A DNA stretch of 30,558 nt from Bacillus sp. JCM 19058 (GTDB lineage: Bacteria; Bacillota; Bacilli; Bacillales_H; Bacillaceae_D): positions 1 through 30,558 of the forward strand of contig BAXO01000068.1 in NCBI GenBank assembly GCA_001310555.1, read 5' to 3'. Position 1 is the first letter of the stretch. Every line of letters begins with the position of its first letter. Positions 7,785 to 18,529 of this stretch are shown here, piece by piece. The notes below the pieces were generated by a model, which was given only the letters and a program-made list of their open reading frames with translations, did not search any database and was not told the DNA's origin. Made by a program: the position numbers and the translations under genes.

Positions 7785-10206
7785 CTATTTCGATAATTTG
7801 ACTCTTTGTAACCGTAGGGCATTAAGTACAACCGATACCGAACTGAAAGCCATCGCTGCACCTGCTACCCATGGTGCTAGCAAGCCGATAGCGGCAACCG
7901 GAATGCCCAGGCTGTTATATACGAATGCGAAGAAGAGGTTTTGCTTAATGTTTCGCATTGTCTTCTTACTCATTTTAAACGCGTCAGCAACGCTGTTTAA
8001 ATCACCGCGCATAAGCGTAATATCTGCCGCTTCAATCGCCACATCTGTCCCAGTTCCAATCGCCATGCCAATATCGGCTACAGCTAACGCAGGGGCATCA
8101 TTGATGCCATCTCCAACCATTGCAACCTTTTTTCCTTGCTTCTGTAGCTTCTCAATTTCGGCGCTTTTTTTGCTCGGGAAGGACTTCAGCAATTACGTGG
8201 TTAAGCCTACTTGAGAAGCAATCGCCTCAGCCGTTCTTTCATTGTCACCCGTCAGCATAATGACATCTAGCCAAGCTGCCTCATCCGCTTAATCGCCTCT
8301 TTCGACGTCTCCTTCACAGTATCGGCAACGGCAACGACGCCAGCAAATGTTCCATCGATAGCGATTAGCATCGCGGTTTTTCCTTCGTTTTCAAGTCCAG
8401 TCATTAAGCTTTGCGCTTGTTCACTGTCAATCGCATATTTACGCATTAATTTTCTCGTTCCGACTAACACTTCTTTGTTTTCAACTGTTGCTTTTATACC
8501 ATGTCCGGGTATCGCTTCAAACTGTTCCGGATCGATAAGTGGGATCCTTTCTCTTTCACGCCTTCGACAATCGCCATCGCAAGCGGATGTTCAGAGTTCT
8601 TCTCTGCTGAACCGACGAACCTTAATAGCTCATCTTCATCCATCTCATTAACGGACGAAACATCGGTTAATTCTGGTTCCCCTTTTGTCACCGTTCCCGT
8701 TTTATCAAGCACGACTGTATCGATCGTCTGTGTATTCTCGAGATGCTCTCCACCTTTGAACAATACACCGATTTCTGCTGCTCTACCTGACCCAGCCATG
8801 ATTGAAGTTGGTGTAGCCAGCCCTAGCGCACACGGGCAAGCGATAACTAATATAGAAATTGTCGGAATGAGTGCTGCACGTAAATCACCTGGCGTGACGA
8901 CGAAAAACCATGTTAGAAACGTTCCGATTGCAATCAATACGACAATCGGGACAAAAATACCTGATACTTTGTCCGCCATCCGTTGGATTTCGGCTTTTGA
9001 TCCTTGTGCTTCCTCGACAACTTTTACAATTTGCGATAGGGCAGTATCTTTTCCAACCTTCATTGCCTTTACTTTTAATGCACCGTTTTTATTTATTGTT
9101 GCACCGATTACCTCGTCCCCAATTGTTTTATCAATCGGAATACTTTCGCCAGTAATCATTGATTCGTCGAGGCTGAACGGCCTTCGATAATTTCTCCGTC
9201 AACCGGCACCTTTTCACCCGGCCTAACAATGACCGTATCGCCGGCCACCACTTCTTCGATTGGCAGCTCGATTTCTTCTCCATCCCGAACAATTCTTGCT
9301 GTCTTCGCCTGTAATCCTAAAAGCTTTTGAATTGCTTGACTCGTCCGTCCTTTGGCTCGAACTTCAAACCATTTACCTAAAACGATTAATGTAATAATGA
9401 CGGCAGCTGCTTCGAAATACAGATCTGGCATTCCAACTGCCCCTGCAGTGAAAAACTCGTATCCTAAGTAAATACTGTAGAAGTAAGCAGCACTTGTTCC
9501 TAAAGCGACGAGAACATCCATATTGGCACTCTTATTTCGCAACGCTTTGTATGCTCCTGTGTAGAACTGAGCACCAACAACAAACTGGACCGGTGTAGCT
9601 AAAGCCAACTGAAACCAAGGATTCATAAACATGTCTGGTAAATACAAGAACGACGTAAATTCGAAATGGGACACCATCGTCCAGAGCAAAGGAAGTGTCA
9701 GAATCGCTGAAAGTAGAAATTTGCCTAACTGTTTTTCAATTTCTTTTTCTTTATGGTCGACCCTTGCCTCATCCTCTTGCTTAGCGATTAGCTCATATCC
9801 AAGCTTTTTGATCGCTTCAACCATATTAGTGGCGCTAATCGTACTTTCATCAAATTCGACATTAACGCTTTCCAGCGCAAAGTTGACATTGGCTGTATAA
9901 ACTCCGTCCAGCTTATTTAAGCGCTTCTCGATTTTCGTCGCGCAAGCAGCACAAGTCATACCAGAGATATCAAATTCAATTTTGTCAGAAGCCAGTTTAT
10001 AACCGAGCGATTCAACCCTTTTTTTTAAATTGCTCACTTTCCGTTTGAGCAGGGTCAAATGTTATTTTTGCTTTTTCTAAAGCTAGATTAACGTTTGCTT
10101 CTTCAACACCATCGATTTTATTTAACGCTTTTTCAATTTTTGTAGCACATGCTGCACAAGTCATACCTGTAATTTGAAAGTTTGCTTCCTTCAATTGACT
10201 CATCAT
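7785..10206 (-). CDS. copA: Copper-exporting P1B-1 ATPase CopA, heavily frameshifted
   Basis: Cu(I) efflux pump of the plasma membrane. Two N-terminal heavy-metal-associated domains carry [13 protein letters not shown]. Then follow membrane helices, the actuator motif (DESMITGES after repair), CPC in TM6 ([13 protein letters not shown]), phosphorylation site [21 protein letters not shown] (after repair), [16 protein letters not shown], the TM7 YN pair and TM8 MxxSS ([15 protein letters not shown]), all diagnostic for Cu(I). Repaired length is about 807 residues. Seven indels: T8 at 10019-10026, GG at 9171, CC at 8546, near 8270, near 8200, T7 near 8165-8171 and equivalents; each repair restores conserved sequence. 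ATG 10206 follows AGGAG. CopZ is upstream and a microprotein overlaps at the end. A CsoR-like box sits directly before the gene. Confidence 0.93.
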
Positions 10207-10220
10207 TCACACTCCTATAT

Positions 10221-10240
10221 TATACTGGCGTAGGGTATAA
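10221..10240 (-). promoter_or_regulatory. CsoR-like operator before copA
   Basis: Minus strand TTATACCCTACGCCAGTATA. Its ATACCCTACG half is, as I recall it, the same as in the Bacillus subtilis copZA operator. It overlaps a TATAAT sequence just upstream of the copA ribosome binding site. It may give copA a second copper-responsive control point. Confidence 0.5.
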
Positions 10241-10258
10241 AATTTTTGATAAATGAGA

Positions 10259-10279
10259 TCGTACTAACTATTAGTACGA
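10259..10279 (-). repeat. Intercistronic stem-loop between copZ and copA
   Basis: Perfect 9-bp inverted repeat TCGTACTAA/TTAGTACGA with a 3-base loop, not followed by a T tract on the minus strand. It may stabilise or process the copZ part of a shared mRNA, giving more CopZ than CopA; that role is inference. Confidence 0.5.
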
Positions 10280-10301
10280 CCTCTAAACTCCCGCCTTACC
10301 C

Positions 10302-10513
10302 TTAGGACACTATCTCATATCCTTGTTCTTCAATCTCAGCAACAATTTTTTTTCAAGTTCTATACTAGCTGAATCATATGAAACGTCTACTTTACCTTCG
10401 GATAAGTGAACCTTGACAGCCTCGACACCATCGAGCTTGCTGACATTACCTTCAATTGAGTTGACGCAATGTCCACAAGACATTCCGCTTACTTTAAGTG
10501 TTTTTTGTTCCAT
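10302..10513 (-). CDS. copZ: Copper chaperone CopZ, frameshifted near the C-terminus
   Basis: Small cytosolic ferredoxin-fold (HMA) protein that delivers Cu(I) to CopA. The metal motif GMSCGHCVNSIE holds the two Cu ligands. The body KLDGVEAVKVHLSEGKVDVSY is typical. The last strand and helix (IVAEIEEQGYEIVS) are recovered only after correcting the T8 run at 10346-10353 (one base missing, or two extra). Repaired length is about 70 residues, normal for the family. ATG 10513 follows GGAGG. A strong CsoR-like operator lies 47-70 bases upstream, and copA follows after about 95 bases. Confidence 0.9.
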
Positions 10514-10559
10514 TACTGATTCCCTCCTTAAAAGTGTACAAATCGATTTGTATTTATAA

Positions 10560-10583
10560 TTTACCATACCCCCCTATGGTAAA
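10560..10583 (-). promoter_or_regulatory. CsoR-like operator of copZ
   Basis: Perfect palindrome TTTACCATA-CCCCCC-TATGGTAAA. On the minus strand TTGATT lies immediately before it and TAAATT at its end, so the operator fills the promoter spacer (18 bases), the classical CsoR arrangement. Confidence 0.75.
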
Positions 10584-10797
10584 TCAACCCTTTTTCAAAA
10601 AAAATAAAAATTTTTTTTGGTCATTCCTTGTCTTCGTGTTGATCTATATTTCCAGCTAATCTAATATTAAAACTTCATCGTTTCTCCACATTCTATTATT
10701 ATACTACTGTCAGCGGTTTTTAAACTTGTCTTCGCTGCGCTATCAGGAAGCATTTTCCTGTAACAAAATGAACGATTTAGTAAATGAGGTGAAAGGT

Positions 10798-11484
10798 ATG
10801 ACTTCTAATAGCAATCGCTTAACGAAAGCGCTTGTTTGGGCCACTTTGGCTGTCATCATTATTGTAAGTGCTATAGTATTTTTCGGAAACAGGGAGGATG
10901 AAACGAGTAAGGATATACAATTTGAAAGCCATCCTAATACGAGCGGACAACCGCTTTTAGGCGATAAGAATGCTCCCGTTTCAATCGTTGAATTCGGAGA
11001 TTATAAGTGCCCGGCGTGCAAAGTGTGGGATGAAACAATCTTTCCACAATTGAAGGCGGAATATATCGACTCGAATAAGGTGAATTATGCTTATATTAAT
11101 ACACTTTTCCACGGGGAAGAATCGGCATTGGCGGCATTGGCCAGTGAATCGGTCTGGAATGAGCATCCTGATTCTTTTTGGGCATTTCATAAGGAAATAT
11201 TCAATCAACAGCCGGCAAGCCAAAATCACGATGATGCTTGGGTAACTCCAGAAAAGCTTATCGACATTGCTATAGCTGCAGACGAGGAGATCGAACTGGA
11301 GCAATTGGCTAACGATATGATCAATCAAACTTATGCTGACAATGTTATTGCCGATCAGGAGCTCGTTGAGGAATACGATATCACCTTAACGCCAAGTATT
11401 ATCATTAACGGAACGATGCTCGATGATCCGTTTGATTATGAGCACATAAAAGAGGTGATTGAGGAAGCGCTGGAGGAAGAATAG
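10798..11484 (+). CDS. bdbD: Membrane-anchored thiol-disulfide oxidoreductase BdbD (DsbA-like)
   Basis: Intact 228-residue protein with an N-terminal membrane anchor (residues 11-29, ALVWATLAVIIIVSAIVFF) and an extracytoplasmic thioredoxin fold. Active site CPAC at Cys71/Cys74 (FGDYKCPACKVW), a helical insertion typical of DsbA, and the cis-proline loop ITLTPSIIING. It introduces disulfides into exported proteins and is reoxidised by BdbC, which follows immediately (TAG then ATG). ATG 10798 has GAGGTGAAAGG upstream; longer starts upstream lack one. It is divergent from copZ across a 285-base region, possibly with shared regulation. Confidence 0.9.
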   Translation: MTSNSNRLTKALVWATLAVIIIVSAIVFFGNREDETSKDIQFESHPNTSGQPLLGDKNAPVSIVEFGDYKCPACKVWDETIFPQLKAEYIDSNKVNYAYINTLFHGEESALAALASESVWNEHPDSFWAFHKEIFNQQPASQNHDDAWVTPEKLIDIAIAADEEIELEQLANDMINQTYADNVIADQELVEEYDITLTPSIIINGTMLDDPFDYEHIKEVIEEALEEE

Positions 11485-11914
11485 ATGAGTAATTCTTTTA
11501 AAAACCAGATTTACTTATATTTAGCATGGCTCGTTTCGTTAGTAGCTACCTTTGGAAGCTTGTACTTTAGCGAGATACGCCAGTTTGTTCCCTGTGAGCT
11601 CTGCTGGTATCAACGAATTGTTATGTATCCATTCTGTGTCGTGCTAGGAATTGCTGCGTATCGTGGCGATTTCAACATCAAGAGGTACGTGCTCCCTCTT
11701 TCGATTATAGGTGGAATCATTTCTCTGTACCATTATCTTGTTCAAAAGGTCCCCTCCTTTGCACCGATTACCCCTTGTGCAGAAGGGTCCCGTGTCACAT
11801 CCAATATATTAATTGTTCGGATTTATAACGATACCTTTTCTGGCTCTGATTGCCTTCACGCTCATTACTGTGTTGCTTTTACTAGTAAAAACATCGACCA
11901 AGAAACCAACATAA
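11485..11914 (+). CDS. bdbC: Disulfide oxidoreductase BdbC (DsbB-like), frameshifted
   Basis: Four-helix membrane quinone reductase that reoxidises BdbD. The first cysteine pair is CELC ([16 protein letters not shown]); the second is C-x5-C in [18 protein letters not shown], recovered after adding one G at about 11787 (GGG) and one G near 11819. The last helix then reads [20 protein letters not shown], ending KTSTKKPT. Repaired length of 143 residues matches the family (about 138). Without repair the frame runs to 11982 with an unrelated tail. The start codon directly abuts the bdbD stop, so the two form an operon. Confidence 0.88.
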
Positions 11915-11996
11915 AACTCATTCGTGCCAGTTGGAACATCGGAAAAAAGCCCCACCTTCGTGAAGCGATCCCTAAAAATTAGACACAGTTATTTCA

Positions 11997-12145
11997 TTAG
12001 GCAGCTTGTTTAAAATGAGTTCGGTATTGTACCGGGCTCATTTTGAATTTTACCTTCATCCGTTTCTTGTTATAGTATTCAATATAGTTTTCTAGCTCCT
12101 GTTTAAAATGTTCATTATCCATTTCCGCTATATTTTGTATTACCA
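11997..12145 (-). pseudogene. IS3-family transposase remnant (ORFB C-terminus)
   Basis: The minus strand encodes only the last ~48 residues of an IS150-like integrase: HFKQELENYIEYYNKKR followed by MSPVQYRTHFKQAA and a stop. The upstream catalytic core is missing; 12146-12303 has stops in the relevant frame and no recognisable terminal repeat. This is a dead insertion-sequence scar between bdbC and ykoP. Confidence 0.75.
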
Positions 12146-12303
12146 GTATCCCATTTCACATTTTGGAATGTCCCAGTCAATCCCATGAAGGCTCGTGGAC
12201 TGATTTAGGCCAAGACTTGCGTTATGATAAATCGCCAAGCAACAGAGCGATGGTTAGACAGGTCATACCCTCCCCCTGTATTCTAGCTCAACAATACTCG
12301 AAT

Positions 12304-12862
12304 TTATAATCCATAATTCTTCATTAAATATTTCTTCGACATAAACAAATATTTAGGAGATGGAATTTTTCGATCCTTGGATGGCCATTTTGACGTTGAC
12401 AGGAGGTATATCGGGTAATGAGTGAGCTGTTTGAACCATTTATACGGGCGGCTGGAAATTGAAAACGGCTCAAAGCCTAATCGTTTGCAGCCCTTATTTA
12501 GCATCGTAATACCGACAACGCCTTTAATCTCCTGGCCACTTTTTTTGAACGTATAACGCTAGCTGAGGCAGCGACTCTTTAACTTTCCTATAAAGGATTT
12601 TAGTTCGCCTCAAGTCATTGTCAATAACTTGCAGCTCTTTTAGTAAACGGACATTGTGTAAATGAATTTTTATAAGGACATCGTTCTTTTTAATGATTGT
12701 GCCATCCGATAAAATCACCATACGACCTTTATAGCGCATTTGTCTTACCCGAAAAACAGTAGCATCTTCTCCCGTTTGTCTAAGATAATGTAACCGAGAA
12801 AAGAAAAAATAAATCGGATCGAGCGTATTCCACATGGAAATGAAGTATGATTTGATTTTCAT
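12304..12862 (-). CDS. ykoP: YkoP-like protein, frameshifted
   Basis: About 186 residues after removing one base of the T7 run 12540-12546. The N-terminus MWNTLDPIYFFFSRLHYLR and the middle RVRQMRYKGRMVILSDGTII resemble Bacillus subtilis YkoP. The C-terminal half (GVVGITMLNKGCKRLGFEPF) reads on in the other frame. Function unknown; YkoP relatives sit near glycosyltransferase-type genes in Bacillus, none of which are here. ATG 12862 follows AAGGAGA. The gene stands alone beside an IS scar. Confidence 0.65.
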
Positions 12863-13323
12863 TGTGCTCTCCTTACAATATTTTAAAAGTCCCAAACACC
12901 TTTAGTTCATTACCATAAGTATTTTGGCTAAGCTACCCCATAAATATTGATGGGAAATCAAGGGTAAGCTCTAAACGAAAAAGCGTATGATACGTTGACG
13001 GATAATTGCTCGTTTCTTACGTAAAAACATACATGACGTGCCATTTTACATTCAATTTTTTATTCCTATTTATATGGGTTAAAGCATACTTTATTCCAAC
13101 CATAACGGACGTGCCATTAATAAATCTGTTGGGATCAGGCTCTAAAAATAAAAGGAAAGATAGCTTTAAATGGAAGTATTTAGAGATGCAGCCGTACGCA
13201 CCCTAACCGTTCGTGCCCTTTTGCTAACCCGATTTGAACTCAATTGATTCCATAATACACCATATTGGATGCAATTGTAAAAAGCGAACACCTTCCTTTT
13301 AGGATGTGTTCGCCGTTAATGTT
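12863..13323. other. No recognisable gene
   Basis: AT-rich sequence with short, stop-interrupted frames on both strands. I see no conserved motif, RNA gene or clear hairpin terminator. Confidence 0.4.
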
Positions 13324-13464
13324 TTATAAGGGTAGTATGGATAAGCCGGGTAATAGTATGAAAACAAAGATAAGGACAATAAGCGCCAAGTGGATAAAAG
13401 CGGCACCGAAAGCGACAGAGTCTTCTCCTGTGCCAATTTGCCGACCCACTTCCTCTTCTTCCAC
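13324..13464 (-). CDS. Possible small single-pass membrane protein
   Basis: A 46-residue frame from GTG 13464: an acidic start (EEEEVGRQIGTGEDSVAF) then one hydrophobic helix (GAAFIHLALIVLIFVFILLP) and a stop. The composition is protein-like and GGAGG lies just upstream, but only two bases from the GTG. Stops directly upstream mean the true start may be hidden by an indel. Family unknown. Confidence 0.35.
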   Translation of the reverse strand: MEEEEVGRQIGTGEDSVAFGAAFIHLALIVLIFVFILLPGLSILPL

Positions 13465-13816
13465 GTCCTCCGGGACTTATCATGTCAAATGGTTTTGATC
13501 AACGTCCGTTAAAATCCCATTATATAAGGATCATCTGATGTTTTGAGCTCAACATGATAATCCGTATAGATTTTTATAGTTATTGTGAATGGAATGTTGA
13601 TCTCCTTCCTTGCTGAGGCATCGAGCAGTTACTTCATACGTCCAGCCTAATATCGCACTCCTCCCCCTATGATTCATCCAAAAAATAAACAAATCATTAG
13701 AAAATTATAGAGCCCTATGGTTGTTCGCGCTTTAGCACCTACTCAAATTCCCGATATCTTGTACATATTCAACAGCTCCCTTTAATACTTATGAGAGAAA
13801 AGCCTTTTAGAAGGGG
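13465..13816. other. Intergenic region with possible coding fragment on the minus strand
   Basis: On the minus strand 13509-13610 reads KEINIPFTITIKIYTDYHVE and on to a stop, in an extracytoplasmic beta-strand style, with more coding-like sequence upstream in another frame (ILGWTYEVTARCL). It may be the end of a small decayed or frameshifted gene. Nothing else is recognised before the cupredoxin gene. Confidence 0.25.
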
Positions 13817-14667
13817 ATGAGGAATATGATGCAACCAATCATTCTTGTGCTTACTTTTTCCTTTTTACTCGTTTGGTTAATTATTTCAGTTTATGTTTTT
13901 CGAAAGCAGTTAACCAACATGGCAGGAATGACAATCGCAATGACGCTCGGGATGAGCGTTGGACTAAGTATCGGGACATTAGTTGCGATCCTTTATTCTG
14001 ATTTATTTTTCGAGGTCACGATGTTCAGTATGCTATTTGCCGGAATGATCGGTATCCTGTCTGGTTTTCCGTTTTCATATATCGCAATATTAGATGGATT
14101 TATGTCCGGGATCATGGGAGGAATGATGGGAACGATGCTCGGTGTGATGATCTCGCCTGAAAACCATAACCAGTTAATCCAAATCATGAGTTTATTGGCA
14201 GTCGGCATTTTCTTTTTCGTTTATTTGTTCCAAACTGTCGAAATTAATAAAGTGAAAAAAAAGAAGCAGCTCCCTCTTTCAGCCACTGCCTTACTTTCTA
14301 GTCGTTTGTTTTTTTTCTCTTTCTTCTTCATGGATATTCTTTTGTTGAAAATCATGACATGAATCCGAAGCCACATTCCTCCCATACTGCTCGTCAAGAA
14401 GTGCAGGTTACGGCTAGTGAATACCAATTTAGCTCTGAACAGATTGAAGTTTCCGTCCATGATGAGGTTACGTTTAACTTAGTCAACCAGGGCACTGACG
14501 AACATTATTTCAATATTAAAGGAAGAGACGACGCTCTCCACGCGTTACCTGGTCACTCCGACAGCCGCACGTTCGTATTTAATGAACCCGGCCTTTTTGA
14601 GGCAGTATGTACCCTACCAGGGCATCAAGCAGCCGGCATGATTACGACGATCCTGGTCACTGAGTAG
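13817..14667 (+). CDS. Membrane protein with C-terminal cupredoxin (type-1 copper) domain, frameshifted
   Basis: After adding one T to the T8 run 14309-14316, one frame of about 283 residues joins two parts. The N-terminal ~170 residues have four or five membrane helices rich in Gly and Met (for example GFMSGIMGGMMGTMLGVM). A short His-containing linker (ENHDMNPKPHSSH) leads to a ~90-residue cupredoxin beta-barrel. Type-1 copper ligands are visible: His in TDEHYFNIKG, then Cys, His and Met in CTLPGHQAAGM. Unrepaired, the sequence would give separate membrane and cupredoxin genes, but the second would lack a good ribosome binding site. Likely role: envelope copper binding or electron transfer, perhaps near a cytochrome oxidase. 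The start among ATG 13817, 13826 or 13829 is unclear. Confidence 0.7.
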
Positions 14668-14690
14668 CGAACATGTTACCGCAACGCGAA

Positions 14691-14742
14691 CGATCGAAAA
14701 ATCGGGTGATACGGAGTCACCACTTGATTCTTCGATCGCTTT
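14691..14742. terminator. Large hairpin between convergent genes
   Basis: CGATCGAA/TTCGATCG (14691-14698 with 14731-14738) continues inward through AATC/GATT and GGTGA/TCACC. It lies between the convergent cupredoxin and ccdA genes and is probably a bidirectional terminator. The rest of 14743-14957 shows nothing. Confidence 0.55.
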
Positions 14743-14957
14743 AGAGCGGCGGCTTTAGCCTTTTGAAACACACATCAGATTCAGTGCTCTATCTCGTATA
14801 CACAGGCTCAAAGCACCTTGTGGAATTAATGATACCCCTTCAATCCGTCAATCCGCATCAAGTATGCCTCTAATTTATTCGCCTTCGTACGAGGAATAGC
14901 TATTCGAAAAAGTTCTATGGCTACGGAACTTCTTAGGAAAGTTGCCGCGGCTTGCTG

Positions 14958-15667
14958 TTAAAAGCCCATAAATCCATCAAACACATGATTGACTAGATAG
15001 GATGTTATCAATGTTAGCCAATCGAAATACAAAATAACGCCAACAGCACCATGAGCACTCCGCCAACCTTCGTTATCGATTCATATATTTTTTTTCAGTC
15101 GGCCCATGCTGCCAATGAAAAATGTCATCAAAAAGAAAGGAATAGCAAAGCCGACGCTGTACGAACTCATATACAGCATTCCCGAACCAGGATTGGTCAT
15201 ACTTAAAGCAATGACCGACGTCAGTATTGGACCAATACAAGGAGTCCAGCCTGCAGAAAACGCTAACCCAATCACATACGTGCCGATAAAGCCTCCCGGT
15301 CTTTTAGACAATCGCAGCTTGCGAGTTTCATTAGAAATGAAGGCTTGAGAACACCGAGCGTCACAAGTCCGAATACGACGATTACAATGGCTCCAATTTG
15401 CCGAATCAAACTGTTATACTGTATAAAAGCTTCACCGATAAACGATGTTGACATCCCAAGTACGATAAAAATCGTTGAGAATCCGAGAATAAATATGAAC
15501 GTATGCAGCAACGCGGTTAGAGACAATCGTTTATTTTTTTGCCTTAATTCATCTGACGACAGCCCTGTAATATAGGACAGAAAAGCGGGATAGAGCGGGA
15601 GATTACAAGGAGAGACAAAGGATAGCACTCCCGCCCCGAAAGCTAACCAGACAGTTAGATCATCCAT
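14958..15667 (-). CDS. ccdA: Cytochrome c biogenesis thiol-electron transporter CcdA, frameshifted
   Basis: Six-helix membrane protein that moves electrons from cytoplasmic thioredoxin to extracytoplasmic thiol proteins such as ResA. Both active-site cysteines are present: [16 protein letters not shown] in TM1 and [10 protein letters not shown] in TM4. Three indels (AA near 15318, T8 at 15088-15095, GG near 15034) are repaired to give a normal C-terminus [19 protein letters not shown]. Repaired length is about 236 residues, like Bacillus subtilis CcdA (235). ATG 15667 follows AAAGGAG placed right after the resC stop, so it is the last gene of resABC-ccdA. In B. subtilis ccdA lies elsewhere in the genome. 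Confidence 0.92.
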
Positions 15668-15682
15668 GGTATGCTCCTTTTT

Positions 15683-16881
15683 TTACGCATAAGAATGTAG
15701 TCCAGCAACGACAAGATTAATAAATAATAGGTTAAACATAATGATGGCAAAGCGATAACTAACAGCCAAGCCGATTTCTTCCCATGCCAGCCTCTTGATA
15801 GCCGAAGGTGTAAGTAGGCGGCATAAAAAAAGAAAGGTAATCAATGCCCACACTTCTTTCGGATCCCAGCCCCAGAACCGTGTCCACGCTACTTGTGCCC
15901 ATATCATCGCGAATACGAGACCACCTAACGTAAAGACAGGAAATCCGATAATAATTGCCCTGTAGCTAATCTCATCAAATAGCTGAGGACTGACGTTTTT
16001 TTACAGCCGGCTGGATGGCTGCAGAGATTCGCTTCCGCAAAATAATTCGCAACAACACGTAAAGCAGGCTGCCGGATAAAATCGACCATAGGAACGTATT
16101 GAGCTTTCGTGGCGCTTCAACTCCATTCATCCATTTCGGTACTTCAAATAGAGGTCCGAACCGGTTTTGAGAAGCAACGGTCAGTTCTCCTTCGTTTGGA
16201 CCGACAATTGCCGGTAATTCATATTCAAGCTGTGTCTCGTTTTCCAGTTCATCGACCCAGTCAAAGGTGACTGAATAGTGATTAATTGAGAAAACGCCGA
16301 CGGTAATCGCGATCCCAACCGCACACGTAATGGCAAAAATAACCGTCTCCAGCCAAAACGTTTGCTTCGAACGTCTCGTTTGATCAACGACTCGAATTAA
16401 GTAAATCAGACCTGCGACAAAACCGATCCCTAATATCCCTTGCCCAATAGCTGTCGTAATGACATGGATGTGGAGCCAGTATGTTTGCAAGGCAGGTATT
16501 AATGGTGTGACGTCGCTCGGGAATACCGAGGCATATGCAATAATGGCAATTCCGACAGGCATAGTAAAAATACCAAGAACAGATTTCCTGTAGATTAAAA
16601 AGAGGATAAGAAACGCAAAAATAATCGTCAACCCAAGAAACGTTGTATATTCGAACATATTGCTTACAGGTGCATGTCCTGCTGCCATCCACCTTGTAAT
16701 GAAATAGCCTAAATGCGCCAAGAAACCGATCAGCGCGAGGCCAAATCCGCTCCAACCCCATTGCTTAGCTTTTTGCTTTAATTGTTTGTTTTCAAAGTAT
16801 AATGTCATCGAAAAGATGATGAGAGTAAGAATATAAATAAAAAAAAGCTACGAGCAACAAATTACTGCTTAGTTCAACCAT
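15683..16881 (-). CDS. resC: Cytochrome c synthase subunit ResC (CcsA), frameshifted
   Basis: Integral membrane haem-handling protein of System II cytochrome c maturation; with ResB it exports haem and attaches it to apocytochrome. The haem-binding WWD region is clear: [20 protein letters not shown]. Conserved histidines appear in [25 protein letters not shown] and the end AGLHSYA. Repaired length is about 399 residues. Breaks: A8 at 16839-16846, T7 at 15996-16002, A7 at 15825-15831 and a missing G near 15753. Repair at 16839 adds an N-terminal helix ([18 protein letters not shown]) and puts the start at ATG 16881, overlapping the resB stop by eight bases, as expected for coupled subunits. 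Confidence 0.92.
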
Positions 16882-18518
16882 TTCCTGACTCCTCTCCTTC
16901 GGAAGATAGTGTATCACCCTTATTGTCAACAGGTTGCTCAAGACCTGTAGCCGCGGTTATTTCGGCTACCTCTCGCTTCAAACCAAACCAGTTTTTATTT
17001 GTATGGGCTGCCAGAATGACTTGACCCTGTTGCTGTGATACCCAAATTCTACGATGCGTCCAATAGCTTCCCTGTACTAACCCGATCATAAAAATGAAAC
17101 CACCGGCTATAAGAACCGGTAACGTATAATCCTTTCTAACCGTTAAGCGATACGTGCTTTGTCTCCAAGTCTGATAAACTAATCTTGTACAACCGATCGC
17201 TCTCAGGAGAAAAGTTTTGACCAATTGATAAAAAGCTAACTTCGTTTTCTTCCTGCTCCGGGCTGTCTACCTCAAAAATAAAGGCGGGGTTATCAGGAAT
17301 TCTCGTTTGAGTACTAGGAATCCCATCGTCATTTACGTAAAAATTGGGGAAATAGTCTGTCAACCGAACCGTGTAATTGTTTTCCAATTCGTATTCGTTC
17401 TCCGGTTGAATCAAATCGACGGTAAATTCGCCAATTTCTTCACCGCTTTCATCGTGCTCCAATGCAAATACCATTTTGGTGAATTCATGAAGCTTGTAAT
17501 CAACCTGATAAAGGGCAAATCCATCAAATTTGAATGGATCGTTTACTCTAATTTGATACGAATCTAACTCTTTTAGCTCAGGAGTCGCCCCTGCCGGACG
17601 CTCGGTATCACTCATATATAAAGTCGCCGTCGTTTCATACGTTTTGACAACTCCACCGACATTTTCAATAGCATCTCGGAAAACTTCGTGTTCCTCATCG
17701 TACATTTCCACTAAAAACTGATGATTTTCCAAATAATACTTCCCGTTCGTCCCTGGAATAACCTCAGTCTCTCCTTCGCGAATCCACAAATATTCGTCCA
17801 CAAACAACCCGGGAAAGAAGCGAAGCATGCCGCCAATCAAGAAAAGAATGAGTCCAATATGATTCACATATGGTCCCCACCTCGAAAACCTCCCCTTTTC
17901 TGCGAGGATGGCGCTCCCATCTTTCTTGACATTATATTTATTTTTCCTTAATTGCTCGATTAGCGTTTCCTGCGTAAAAGCAGTTGCACCCTTTATTTCT
18001 GATGCGCTCACGAGCCGCTGCCTTTTCATAAAATGAAGATGCTTTTGCACTCGTTGATTTTTTAATGAACGATATAGTGGGAAAAAGCGATCCGCACTAG
18101 CAATGATAAGCGATACCGTCAAGGCGGCCATCAGTAGCAAATACCACCACGATTTGTAAAGGTTATGGAAACCGAGCTCGTAATAGATTTTTCCGAGTAC
18201 GCCGTATTCGTCTTCGTAATACTCTGCCGGGTTGGCCGATGGTGGTATGTACATTTCCTGTGGAAAAATCGTTCCCAAGGAAGAGGCAGCAAGTAAGATG
18301 ACGATGATCCAAACGCCAACCTTAACAGACGAGAAAAAATTCCAAATATAATCAATGAACGTTTTGTTATACGTCTGGGAACGTCTTGCTGCCCCTTCGT
18401 AACGCATATTTAACGTCGTTTGCTTGTCATCGCTTTCCGCCAGAGGGTTTCCACATGCCGCGCATAAAACGGTGCCCTTAGGGTTTTGCTGCCCACACGA
18501 ACAGCGAAGTTCATCCAT
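16874..18518 (-). CDS. resB: Cytochrome c synthase subunit ResB (Ccs1), frameshifted
   Basis: Membrane partner of ResC. The N-terminus carries a zinc-ribbon-like motif (CSCGQQNPKGTVLCAACG) before the first helix, as in Bacillus ResB. Helices follow at SSVKVGVWIIVILLAASSLG, WWYLLLMAALTVSLIIASA and NHIGLILFLIGGMLRFFPG. A large extracytoplasmic domain (residues ~230-465) precedes the last helix YTLPVLIAGGFIFMIGLVQG. One indel (an extra A near 17139, in CTTAACGG) separates the two frames. Repaired length is about 548 residues. I choose ATG 18518, seven bases from GGAGG; ATG 18524 is too close. The ribosome binding site overlaps the resA stop. Confidence 0.92.
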
Positions 18519-18529
18519 TTTCATCCCTC

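Noticed and set aside
14359..14667. A separate, soluble cupredoxin gene starting at ATG 14359
   Set aside because: No Shine-Dalgarno sequence precedes it, no signal peptide is present, and repairing the T8 run 14309-14316 joins it to the upstream membrane domain.
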